Positions 15,301 to 27,646 of a stretch of 64,000 nucleotides of DNA are shown here, piece by piece. Positions within the stretch are counted from its first letter, which is position 1, and each line of letters opens with the position of its first letter. Under the pieces are notes generated by a model that was not told where the DNA came from, searched no databases, and worked only from the letters and a program-made list of their open reading frames with translations. Source of the stretch: Opisthocomus hoazin (Eukaryota; Chordata; Aves; Opisthocomiformes; Opisthocomidae); NCBI RefSeq assembly GCF_030867145.1, contig NC_134427.1:16887001-16951000 (forward strand), in the 5' to 3' direction. The position numbers were made by a program, and so were the translations under genes.

Positions 15301-15307
15301 CCGCCAT
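303..15307 (-). CDS. SEPTIN6: SEPTIN6, 5' three coding exons (partial gene)
   Basis: Septin-6 is a GTP-binding cytoskeletal protein that forms hetero-oligomeric filaments with septins 2 and 7. Coding exons, in transcript order, are 15281-15307 (MAAAEVARQ), 8048-8162 and 303-498. All have GT/AG borders and phases that join in frame. Exon 2 carries the conserved stretch [17 protein letters not shown]. Exon 3 carries the G1 P-loop GETGLGKST and the G3-like segment STVGFGDQ, which is typical of the SEPT6 subgroup (known to bind GTP but hydrolyse it poorly). The remaining exons (rest of the G domain, septin unique element, coiled coil) lie left of position 1; I saw none in 1-302. Exon 1 joins directly to GEGCRT, one residue (Val) shorter than the mammalian sequence I recall. 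The family resembles SEPTIN8/10/11, but the neighbours (SOWAHD, RPL39, UPF3B) fix it as SEPTIN6. Confidence 0.95.
499..8047 (-). other. SEPTIN6 intron 2
   Basis: About 7.5 kb of intron between the [10 protein letters not shown] exon and the P-loop exon. I found no exon, RNA gene or clear transposon here. Only short A-runs and ordinary low-complexity stretches are visible. Positions 1-302 are the beginning of intron 3 and also hold nothing I can support. Confidence 0.8.
9147..9670 (+). mobile_element. CR1 LINE, 5'-truncated tail
   Basis: A CR1 non-LTR retrotransposon 3' end, antisense to SEPTIN6. It starts in the typical 'gtcctgggtccagctctgg' segment. It keeps remnants of the reverse-transcriptase-ORF C-terminus ([19 protein letters not shown] at about 9259-9315; LPREVV-like near 9505) and ends in the CR1-type tail ttccaacccaaaccatgg followed by ttctgtgat. 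It is the most diverged of the three CR1 copies in the window, with its reading frame broken, so it is probably the oldest. Confidence 0.9.
10374..10506. promoter_or_regulatory. Candidate SRF-site (CArG) cluster in SEPTIN6 intron 1
   Basis: A perfect CArG box CCAAATATGG lies at 10497-10506. Near-matches are CCAAATATGA (10374-10383), CCATATTTAC (10410-10419) and CCATATTTTG (10453-10462). CC(A/T)6GG is the known SRF/MADS-box site. Four such sites in 133 bp suggests an intronic enhancer, but no binding evidence can be read from sequence alone. Confidence 0.4.
14702..14760. repeat. 28-bp tandem duplication
   Basis: Two near-perfect copies of a 28-bp unit (core gaccctcggggacacagcgc) lie head to tail at the edge of the SEPTIN6 CpG island. 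It is a local minisatellite-like duplication. Confidence 0.85.
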
Positions 15308-15677
15308 CGCCGCCAGCCCGCCACAGCGCCCGCCCCGGCCGGCCGGGCGGCTCCGGGCGCGCCCACCGCCACGCCGCGCGGAGGGAGGGGGCGACGCGCC
15401 GCACCCCCGGCCCCGCCCCGCCCCGCGCCCCTCTCTCCACCGCCCTCTCGCCCCGCCCCGCCGCCGCCGTCCCGCCCGGCTCGGTCCCGCCGGTTCCGGC
15501 TCCGCCGCCCCGCTCCGGGAGGCGCGGGGCCGCCGGTCATCACCCCCTCCCCCCCGCGGCCGCCCGCGATGGTACAGCCGGGGCTGCGGGCGGGGCCGCG
15601 GCCACCGTGTGGCGGGGCGCGGGCAGGGCGGGCTGAGGGGCAGCCGGCAGCGGCGAGCGGGTCTGGGCGCACGGCTG

Positions 15678-15761
15678 CCCCGGCCCGGCCCGGCCCGGCC
15701 CGGCCCGGCCCGGCCCGGCCCGGTCCGGTCCGGTCCGGTCCGGTTCGGTCCGGTCCGGTCC
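15678..15761. repeat. CCCGG/TCCGG pentanucleotide array
   Basis: An uninterrupted pentanucleotide array about 370-450 bp upstream of the SEPTIN6 start codon. Its left half is made of CCCGG units and its right half of TCCGG units, with one odd TTCGG-type unit. It is probably length-variable. Confidence 0.95.
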
Positions 15762-15790
15762 CTGCCCTGCCCGCTCTGCACCGCCGGTGC

Positions 15791-17526
15791 CGTCATCTCC
15801 CCTGGCAGCACCTCGCTTCCCTCCCTGTTTTCCCCCGCTGCCACCCGCCAAGCGTTTCAAACCGCTCCCCGGGACCTCTGGCTGTGCGGGGCCAAGCCCT
15901 CTGCCTCCCCCAGCCCGCAGAAGCCACCAACGGGCAGTGACAAACCCGGGCAGTGCCGGAAAGGGAGCGAAGGGACAATTAGGTTTTCACCACCGGTTGT
16001 TAGGGCTTTGTGGGGCGACCCCAGCTCCCCACGCGTCCCGGACGAACTGGTCCAAGTGGTTGGAGAAAGCCAAGGTCCCCCGAGGGCCGATGGCCAGCCC
16101 AGGGCGGGCCGGAGCAGGGCTAGGGCTTAGGGAAGGCAAAGGCAGAGGGCGGAAGGGGCTGACGTGGCTCCGAGCTGCCCGACTGGCCGCAGGTCGGCCA
16201 TGCCACGGTGTCTGAGGGGTCACGGAGCAGAAAGGCCTGGGGAGAAACCGGACCGGGCACTTTTGGGGCAGAGGGATTTGTCCCATTCCCTAAGAAAATC
16301 AGGGTACAGCCTGCTGGGGGCTGTCGCTGCCAGCAACGCCGAGCACGGGGCCTTGCTGGGAAGTGAAACGCAGCGAGCGAGGAAGGCTGAAACGCCGCCA
16401 GGCCAAACTATCGTGTGGGAAGAGACCCAGACCACCGCCCTGCGCTGGGTCTCCCTCACTGCACAGAGACCTGACGGCCCTCGGGCAAGCGGCCCTGCGG
16501 GGCAGTAACTTCGGCCTTCCCGAGCACTGCGCCAAGGAGCAGCGTTGCGATGGCGGGGGGGATATTCTGAGGGGGCGGCTGAAAGGCAGGTGCTTCAGCA
16601 GGGCACCCGGGGCTTCCGGGTGCTGCCGGGGCCAGAGGAGGTGTCCCCGGGACCAGCGTTACAGATTTACGCACGCTGGCCACTGTAGCAGGGCCTGGCT
16701 GTAGGATCCCGCTCAGAATGCCAAGTCCGAGGGAAGGTTTCCAATTCCTCTGTTTTTAGTTCTTCGGTTACAGCTCTAGCTGGGTGCCTCTGGAGAGGGG
16801 CCCCTGCCCCAGTTCACGCCTCTCAGTTAGACCCGTTTACCCATCACCTGATCCCCAGGTCCATCTCTTAATTCTGGTCACTGCTCTCTTGATTTCTTAC
16901 TGGTTTTCACTATCACTAGGCTGGCCACCTTCTGAAGTCACTTAATTCTCCTGGAATTGTCTCCTTGATCCTTATCTTCTTCATTCCGCTCCTATCTGCT
17001 GCATTCAGTGAGTTCTTTGTTAGCAGCATTAGTTTTGTCAAAAGTTTACGCTTGGTCTGCTCTCGAGGCTTAAGGCTTCAGCTACTTCAGCAGCTAATGC
17101 GAAGCCACTACTGCTAAATGAGACTACTCGGGGAGAAGAATACAGTTAATCCAATTTCTTCCATAACACCAGCATCGGGCTGCCCAGGACCCCCCGCCTC
17201 CGTCTGCCCGCTTCCCCCGTGCGACGCCGCGGGTGAGCGGGGCCCGGGGGCAGCCGTCCCGTGGCTGCGGCCATGCCCAGCGCCGGCGGCAGCCGTGGAC
17301 GCGACGTGACCAAAGGTCGCCTGCACCACCCCGGCAGTGCGGCAGCGCCGCGGCTCCGCCGCCATGGCCAGCATGCCCTCCCGCCGAGCAGAATCGGTTC
17401 CTCCTTCGCCTAGTGCCGGGGCAGGAAGTGTGGGGTGAGAGCTGGGGAGCGCGAGCTGCCAGCCGGCTCTGCTGGAGAGCGAGCTGCTGGGTAGCGAGCT
17501 GCTGGCCAGCCTGGCGGAGGCACGCC
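15791..17526. other. SEPTIN6-SOWAHD intergenic region
   Basis: Spacer between the divergent SEPTIN6 and SOWAHD genes. GC content drops at about 16.7-17.1 kb and rises again from 17.15 kb into the SOWAHD promoter and 5' UTR. I saw no other gene or named repeat. Confidence 0.6.
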
Positions 17527-18531
17527 ATGGCCCGGCGGGAGCAGGGCTCGGGGGAGCAGAGGGTAGCTGGCATTGCCCGGACGTTCACCTTCCTGGAAGC
17601 CACCCAGCCCCAAGCGGGGAGCCTGGCCCGCACCTCCCATCTCTGGCCGGCCGCTGCGGGGAGCAGGGAGCGTTTCCATCCGCTGCAGAAGATGGACACC
17701 AGCAGGAGTGCCGGCTGGGGCAGCCAGAGCCCAGGGAGCTGGGGTAGGGCTGCAGGCAGGCTCTCCATCGGCCCCAGCAGCACCCGGAGGAAGGAGCTGA
17801 AGGAAATCCTCCTGCAGAGCAGGACCCCCAGCAGCACCACACGGTTTGCCACCGCTCAGAAGGCATCCAACAGCAGCAGTCTCCATGCAGGGCCGTACCA
17901 GGAGCAGAAGCCTGAGCAGAGCCCCGAGGTGCTGTCCCTTGCTCTGGATCCCCTGGAGCACGAGTGGCTGCTGACAGTGGCCCAGGGCGATGCGGACAAC
18001 ATCATCAGGCTGCTGGACCTGGACCCCAGCCTGCTGACCAGGAAAGACTTTGTGACGGGCTTCACTGCTCTCCACTGGCTTGCCAAGCACGGCCACCATG
18101 AGAGCTTCATCCAGGTCATCTCCCACACCCAGAAGAAGGGCTATCCCGTCAACGTAAACATCCCCACGGCCAGCGGCGGGCTCACCCCCTTGCACCTGGC
18201 CACCCTGCAGGGACACGAGCTGCTCATCAAGGTGCTGGTGGGAGCCTACGGGGCGGACACCAACCGCAGGGACCACAACGGGCGCAAGGCCTGGCAATAC
18301 CTGAGGGCAGACACCTCCAGGGAGCTGAAGGAGCTGGCGGGGGCCTTGGAGGAGGACTTGGTCCAGCTGCGCTCTCACAACACCAACAACAACTGTAAGT
18401 CATCCAGAGAGGCCAGGGCAGGGCGGGACTGCGTGGACTCCGTGGCCGAGGGGAAAGCCCAGCGCTCCTGGAGGCTCTCGACCCTCCGAGACCTTGTCAG
18501 GCAGGCATTCGCCTTCTTCCAGGAGCGCTGA
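17527..18531 (+). CDS. SOWAHD: SOWAHD, sosondowah ankyrin-repeat protein D (intronless)
   Basis: A single open frame of 334 codons plus stop. The start is the ATG in cgccATGg, a strong Kozak context; the frame also runs open upstream to 17233, but only from a GTG. The protein has a Ser/Arg/Gln-rich N-terminus. From about residue 135 it has the SOWAH ankyrin module: an EHEWLLTVAQGD lead-in, DFVTGFTALHWLAKHGHHE (about residue 174 on), GGLTPLHLATLQGHELLIK, then a third repeat ending DHNGRKAWQYL. The C-terminal tail (SWRLSTLRDLVRQAFAFFQER) is family-like. Human SOWAHD is also intronless, about 315 residues, and sits between SEPTIN6 and RPL39, as here. Its molecular function is poorly known; ankyrin repeats imply protein binding. 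Confidence 0.9.
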   Translation: MARREQGSGEQRVAGIARTFTFLEATQPQAGSLARTSHLWPAAAGSRERFHPLQKMDTSRSAGWGSQSPGSWGRAAGRLSIGPSSTRRKELKEILLQSRTPSSTTRFATAQKASNSSSLHAGPYQEQKPEQSPEVLSLALDPLEHEWLLTVAQGDADNIIRLLDLDPSLLTRKDFVTGFTALHWLAKHGHHESFIQVISHTQKKGYPVNVNIPTASGGLTPLHLATLQGHELLIKVLVGAYGADTNRRDHNGRKAWQYLRADTSRELKELAGALEEDLVQLRSHNTNNNCKSSREARAGRDCVDSVAEGKAQRSWRLSTLRDLVRQAFAFFQER

Positions 18532-19061
18532 AGCTCCCCTGGCCCATTCGCCTGCAGACCTGCGCTGAATAGCAGCCGGAAGAGCCTGCAGGGAGCTGGG
18601 AACTTGGTGAGGGCCGGCACTCGGGATCCTGGCCAAGAGGGGATTAACTCCCTGCACAGGGGCACTGTGGCCGCCCCAGCTCTCGCACAGTCTTTGGGGC
18701 TGTGCCAGTGTGTGTGTGGGCAACCGTGGCCATCGGGAGCACTGCCCCAGGACAGCCCTTCCTAAAGACCGCCTGTCCCTGCTGATGGGGACTCCTTGCC
18801 GCAGCCTGGCCGCCCAGGGGGGGACGCTGACCCACCGCGGGGGTGGTGTCTGTCCTGTGCTGGGGTGGGTGTTCTGGCCGCCCGTCCTGAGCTGCCGGCA
18901 GGCTCTGTGTGCGGCTGTAGGTGGGTCACGCACAACTCGGTGACTCGGTTCTCCCACCGGTAAAACGAGCCTGTTGGCACTGCCACGGCTCCCAGTAACG
19001 CTGTGAGGTTGGACTGGTTGTGGCGCTGCGGGTGCCTGGATGGAGACACTGGCAGAATAGA

Positions 19062-19067
19062 ATTAAA
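19062..19067 (+). terminator. Candidate SOWAHD poly(A) signal (ATTAAA)
   Basis: The first plausible poly(A) hexamer variant downstream of the SOWAHD stop, implying a 3' UTR of about 550 nt. This rests on the motif only. Confidence 0.4.
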
Positions 19068-22000
19068 TATTTCGCAACCATACTCAGAGATGCCAGAGGC
19101 CTGGCACCAGGCTGACGATGGAGAAGCAGCTATGGCTTCAGAAACAACTCCCCCCCAAACACTTTTTCACGTACGCTTCTCTGCCGGCAGGGAGAGCAGG
19201 TACGGACAAGCAGACCATGCCACCGAGCTGCAAAGGCCTCCCAGCTCCGTGCGAGATCCCCGGGTCTCTGCCACACGTGCCGCCTCTGGTTTGCTGTTTG
19301 TTTACGAGAGGTAGACCTGTTTCTCAGTAAAGTAAGAGCCGGAGTGCCCAGTTTGCAGAGGAGGCCGCGCCCAGAGAAGTCCTTAAGCGCAAGACAAGTG
19401 CCCCCGGCAGCCCGTCTCTGGGGACCCCACTCTGGGGCAGCCTGAGAGGCTCAGCCCCACAGGGGATAGGGCCAGAGCAGAGGAGGCAGGAGGGACGCCC
19501 AATAGGGTGGCATGCGATGGCTCCTGTGGGGACTGGAGTCTAGGAGCAGCTCTGGAAAGATGACTCGTTGCTCAAAACCATGGAAAAGGTATGAAGGCTG
19601 TGAGATTATTGCTACTGAGGTCACGCTCAAAAAATGAAACTCTTGAGAAACATCCCTACAGGAGCACAACCCCGTGCGTATGTACCGGTAACTGCATTAA
19701 ACAGGCAAAGCCTTTGCTTGCCTGTCTGTGTTTTATTCACCAAACGGAGCTCTGCTCAGCTGATTTCAACTTGCTTTTCACATTCTGGAAGGCCAGGACT
19801 GCTTCAAAATATCTGCAGACAAACAACGGCTTCTTCCTGTTTTTCATCAGCATGAGACCATTTCTACCCCCTTAAACAGCAGTCCCATGTGGGAAGTGAC
19901 TCTCGGGCGGCAGCCGGGGAGTTTCTGTTCCCCATCGCAGAGCGGCAGCCCTTGCGGAGACGCCTCGCTTCGGAGGGGAGTTGTGGTTTCTTTCCAGCTG
20001 CCTTTCTGGGGGTCTGCAGGGGTGACCGAGGGATTCAAGATCATCTCTGGCCTGGTGGCGCAGGTGAATTCGCACCTTGATGCAGAAAGATGTGCGGGTA
20101 ACTCTCTCGGGGGAACCTGAGCCTGTGGGCTTCACAGACCCTGAGCAAATGCTGTTTATATTCAGATTGTGCTCCGAAATGCTGCTCGGGCAGCGGAATA
20201 ACCCAATCTGCAGGGGCGATACATGGAAGAACAGCCTCCAGATGAGCGGACAGTGATCCAGTGACTGGGTAGTACCCAGTCCAGGTGACTGCGTGGGCAC
20301 ATAGATGTGTCTGGACACCTTTTTAAGGTCAGCAGCGGAGACATACAAAACACACTGGGAATGGATTTAATGCCTGATTTACTACAGTTTTGTAACGCTT
20401 TAACTATAATCGATTAAAGATTATGGCAACATGGCTCCTTCCAGAACTTCTCAGGCCACATCCATGCCACGGGACAGCAGGCTGGCTTTTAACAGCTCTG
20501 GTCACACCAGCACAAACTCCATGAAAAGCACTGGTGTCAAAACATCTGCAATCTTTAGTTTTGGTAACAGGTGGGTGCACGCCTGACGAAGTATTTTTTG
20601 ACCTGTTAGTCCTCCGTCATCCTTTCACAGCGGCACACTGTCGGGGAGAGGGCACGGGATCGCTCTTACATCCTCCTCTGAGTAAGGCGCAGAGTAAACA
20701 GTGGAATTCATGAGAATTTCCTTGAGGGAGCTGTTTCCTTGGCACTTGTACCTGCAGCTTTAGTCACACGCCACCAGGAAACCTGGACTTCAACATTTCA
20801 TTCAAAAGTGAAATTTAACTGGCAAATGCTACACTTAAATACAATGATTTTTAGTACTTGGCTCCCCTTGACAGCTAACCAAAACCTCCTAAAGGCAGCT
20901 TTTCACCTCATCTTTTGGCTGCGGGTTTGAAGCTGTATTCTGCTCTGAGGCAAACTAGGCAGGCGCTTCAGAAGGAACAAGACCAGAGCCCCGCTCCTCT
21001 GGGCGGTGTTACCATGCACCCATCGACGCCAGCCCCTGCCTTGCCTGCCCTGCAAGGGTTCCTCTCCACCGAGTGGAAAAAAAAGAATCTTCTTCAAATC
21101 GCCGTATCCTTTCTGCTGCTGTACACTGTGCTTGCCCCAAACACCGCTTCCAGTGACCCACCCCTCTGTCTCGTGCCGTTTATTTTCGTACCTACAGAAG
21201 GGCAGGTTTGGAAATAGAGACACGTTTAAAAAATATTCCTGAAGTATACAACCAGCTCTAACTTTGCTTCTCAGTCAGAAAAGCATATCCACCAAAATGA
21301 ATGGACTACAATACGCAAATTATTTTTCTTCTTTAACGCTTCCGTTGATGTCTCAGTTATCGGGTGTTAGCCCAGTTCCGCAGAGTTCCCTGGTCGTCCC
21401 CCCCCCAAGTTCTTGCAGGGGAGGGCAGAGAGCTGCCACAGGAACAACAGAAATCATTCAAACCCAGAGGTATTTGTGTTTCCTGATGTTCTGCAGAAGA
21501 CCGATTTTAACCCACTTTTAATTTGTACTAAGTTTACTTTATGCTATCCCTTAATGTCCGATTTGAAAAGCAGATTCATTCAAATGGGGAAAAATAATAC
21601 GAGGGCTTATTTTCCAAAGAAGCTCCTTGGTAGAAGCTGCTTCCATCTAATAAAAATAGCACGGTAATGACAGTAATAGGCAGACTATCTAATAAATAGT
21701 AATAAATAGTTCAATCTGTTGCTCAGGAAAGCTTTCCCATGAATGCCATGGAGAAAACTGTCTCTTTCCATTCTGAATTCCATAAAATTACTTTTTTCCA
21801 CCTCAGCCAGGTCCTCATAAACTCTGCGAGCAGCTTTGCCTGCCAGCAGCGGTGATGGGGGGAGGCAGGGGGTGGTTGGCTGGGCTCCAAGCCTGATCTT
21901 CGCTCCTCAGCAGTGCTGTTATTTCCAAAACACTTGCTTTGAAGAGAACAGAAGGGATTTAAAAAACATTGGGGTGAAAAGTGTTTGCAGCACGTGGGCC

Positions 22001-24179
22001 TCTGTTGAAACATCTCTGGCAATGCTGTTTGCTGCTTTCCTGTTGCAGTGACTTGCTGCTTCCCCCTGATAATGAAGCAGAAGCTAGATTCTTACCAGAC
22101 AGGAAAAGAAGCTAGGAGATACCTCTGCAGTGTCCTGAAGTTGGTAAAAATCCCAGCCTTGCTCTCCTGTGCTCCCCGGAACCTCCAGCACACCTCAGGA
22201 GGGGGAGACTGTCACAAGCTCCAAGTGAGGCGTGCGTTCGTTATGCATTTATGCGTCTTTGGCATATGCTGCTGCCCAGCACTATTTGCTATGAATTGTA
22301 ACGCGAAGGAGATGGATCTATTTACCTTCAACATGAAAAGGAGCAACACAGGTGTGGCAGCTTGCAGCTTCCTCAGGAAGCTGCCACCCCGTAGCTGAGC
22401 CACCGCGGCAGGCTGAACCCAGCAAACAGCACCGGAGCCCTGCACAGCCCTCCGTGTCAGGACGGGCTTTGCCACAGCCGAGAACAGGCTCACGCCTCCA
22501 GCTCTTCCTGCTGCCCAGAGCATCCGTCCCAAGGGAACGGAGCAGCAGCCGCGCAAGGCCCAGTGCTGCGTCACAGCCACCACCTCCGCTTCCCTGCGGT
22601 GAACGGGCCGTGGTTCACCAGCCCCAGCAGAGTGCCCAGGTGGGGAAGCTGCAGTGCTGACTACTGGGAGCGGTTCTATCCCTTCTTTCCTCTCTCCCCT
22701 TTTTTTAATAGCTGCTAACTCCTCCTTCGAGCAACATCTCCTCGCTGCCCTTCTGCTGAGAATATCTCAAATTAAGCTCCACCTGTGGCTGGCATCAAGA
22801 CCAACTCGATCAAGCCAACACAGAGCTCCAAACAAATTCAGAAGGTTATTACATATTCTAACGCAGACATTATGTACTACAGTCTGTAGGAGCACTGCCT
22901 TTCACAGGAAATAAATCTATCCACTGCCCTTGCTGTATTCTTCCCTTTCCTCCTTTCCTACCTCCTAAGTCAATTTTCCTTCCACCCGATCATTCCACTG
23001 CACCTACCCCCAGGCCGGATCTTAACCCAGGCTCCAGGGGCTGCCCGGCCCCACATCCCACCCGAGAGCAGCTCCCGATGCTGGGGCCAGACCCACACGG
23101 GGTACGAAGCTGCCGTCCTCAGCCGACTGCAGGCGTGAGGCTCCCGAGGAGCTACCCGCAGCTGACACAGGCAGCTACTCAGCTGCAGAACCGGTAGTCT
23201 CACTATTCAAGTGTCACCAATTCTTCTCAGCGCTGTGTTCTTGCTCTCTGGGCAAGTATTTCTGTCGTACTTCTTGGGCATGCAGCATTTCAGCATTTTC
23301 CCTGTACCGCAGGGCCATCACTCGCGCTGTTCAACACCTGCAGTGCAGACACGCTCTTCCATTAATTTCAAAATGTTATCTGACTGACCACAGGCCTCGC
23401 GGCACATTACTACACGGTCTACCCTGGATGTGCAGAAGGGAGATACTGGTGGAGTAAAGAACCTGCAGCTGCAGCAGAGGCCAGCCACAGGGAACTTACA
23501 TGCATCGAATGTGGAAGCACAGCGTAACAGAGGGCGGTAACTGGAGATTGGCTTGGTTTAGCAAAGGGTTTTGTTAGTTTGGATCCCCCTCACCTAGCAC
23601 AGCCCCCCTCAGACGGGAATCCACCTCACCCCAGAGGAGTGTTTTCAGTGTGCTTTGCTTTCCAGCCCCCTAAGATGCACCCAGTGGTTACACAGACATG
23701 CCTTTTGCAAATTCTGACAATACTGCTTACTTTTCTTAGTAACATTTCATAAATGTACCAGAAACATAATCCGGAGCCTTCCCTGGGCTTAAGTAGTAAG
23801 AGGCTGACACTCCAGTTACTGTAGCCACGGCGGCCTACGGATCATAAAGTGAAGTCTGCATTTTTCAAACCTGCCTCTAAAAAACTTTTTTTTTTTTTAA
23901 AAACTATTTCATCTTGTCTAATTAAAGATTTTCTTCAAATTAACTCCTCTAAAATCAGTTCTGATTTTTACCCTTTTTTAAAAAAACTGGTATGCTTTGC
24001 TCTCAGAGGTTTACAGTCAGGGAGAATGAAGACACAGCCTACTGCATCTGAACAGAGCTGTCAAGGTTCCTCACAATAAGTGCGATTACATTCACACCAG
24101 TCTCAGTTTTTATTCTCTGTTACTATCCCACCATATACATATACCTGAAATAATTCCAACCAAGTCATTCAGGTCCATA
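19068..24179. other. Intergenic SOWAHD-RPL39
   Basis: About 5 kb with no recognisable exon, RNA gene or transposon on either strand. Only short poly(A)/poly(T) runs (for example near 23,885) are visible. Ordinary spacer. Confidence 0.6.
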
Positions 24180-24185
24180 TTTATT
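24180..24185 (-). terminator. Candidate RPL39 poly(A) signal
   Basis: AATAAA on the minus strand (tttatt on plus), 268 nt past the RPL39 stop codon. Another copy lies at 24109-24114. Motif-based. Confidence 0.5.
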
Positions 24186-24452
24186 AGCAAGCCTGTACAC
24201 TGTCAATCATGATGCCTGAAAAGAAAGAACACTAATAGAACACAGTCTTCATGTTTCAGATGCAAACTACTTCAAGATCTTCCCAGTTAACATCAATAAC
24301 CCAGACTAGCTTATAAAAAACCCCAAACATCTGGGATTGTAGTCCAGCACTACAGAAGGAATCACTCTGGGGTGGCTGAACGGCGCACGGGGTGTATCAG
24401 TCTGACGCAGAAAGACACGTGTCATTAGAGTTCCCAGGAGACAGTCTCACTC

Positions 24453-26901
<2,449 letters not shown>

Positions 26902-27364
26902 TCAGACTCCGAGAGAAGGGAGAATGCTGGAAAAGAAGAGGATGCTCAAACCAGCCACACTGGATTAAAAATAAGCATTTCAATGTAGGTAGACTTTACA
27001 TCAGAATTTGTCAAGTAGTATTCCAATATTAAGCCAGCTTATTCATACACTCCAACTCAGTCACGTTATCCAGAAAACCCCGGGAGAGGAAAGTCTCTCC
27101 CTCCCTAGCACGTTCACCTCTTCACCTACCACAGGGCTCCTGGGCACTGGCACTCAACCGCCCCAGCCTGCGTGCCTGCCTCGGGGCTAGACGGACATAG
27201 TTTAGCTATCGCTGCCTCCGGCAGGAGCACCACACACCACCTCTGGCAACTGCCGGCAACTTCGAGCTTGCTCTGCTTAACGCATCAAACACCGGCCCCA
27301 ATGGCTTTACAGTAAAGCTCTGGCTTTACGTCCATGTGTCATCTCCTCCTGAGTGCATGACTCA

Positions 27365-27370
27365 TTTATT
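27365..27370 (-). terminator. Candidate proximal UPF3B poly(A) signal
   Basis: AATAAA on the minus strand, about 280 nt past the UPF3B stop codon. It is the first such hexamer in the 3' UTR. Confidence 0.5.
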
Positions 27371-27646
27371 ATCACACTTAAGGCCATAGTCTTTCTACTT
27401 TGCAAAGATTCTCTTCTCTGTTGTAGTTAAGATGCTGGGAAAATAAATTCAAATAACTGAAAATACAATGAGAACACATTTCAAATTCCGAATCTACAAC
27501 TGAGGTTCCTCAACCAGAAACATCCAACAGCACAATGCCCCCTTTTCTTCCTTTGTTCCTTCTTCCCTTCGAAGGCACTTCTGGATTGCGTAGTACATGC
27601 TCTTTGGCTGCACAGACAGTCAGAACACATAAGGCTTGCACGCCAG

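Larger units (their letters stand above)
14640..15790 (-). promoter_or_regulatory. CpG-island promoter of SEPTIN6
   Basis: A GC- and CpG-dense block surrounds SEPTIN6 coding exon 1 (15281-15307), with stacked GC-box-like CCGCCC/GGGCGG motifs. There is no TATA box near the start codon, as expected for a broadly expressed CpG-island gene. The very long open frames here on both strands follow from the GC content and are not genes. Confidence 0.75.

Noticed and set aside
14288-16130. Very long open frames (up to 435 codons) on both strands around the SEPTIN6 promoter
   Set aside because: They are GC-rich, Pro/Arg/Ala/Gly-biased, overlap each other in several frames, span the pentanucleotide array and match no family. 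This is what a CpG island gives by chance.
17233-17526. A 98-codon N-terminal extension of SOWAHD
   Set aside because: It would need a GTG start and encodes low-complexity Arg/Pro/Trp-rich sequence. The ATG at 17527 has strong context and gives a family-like length.
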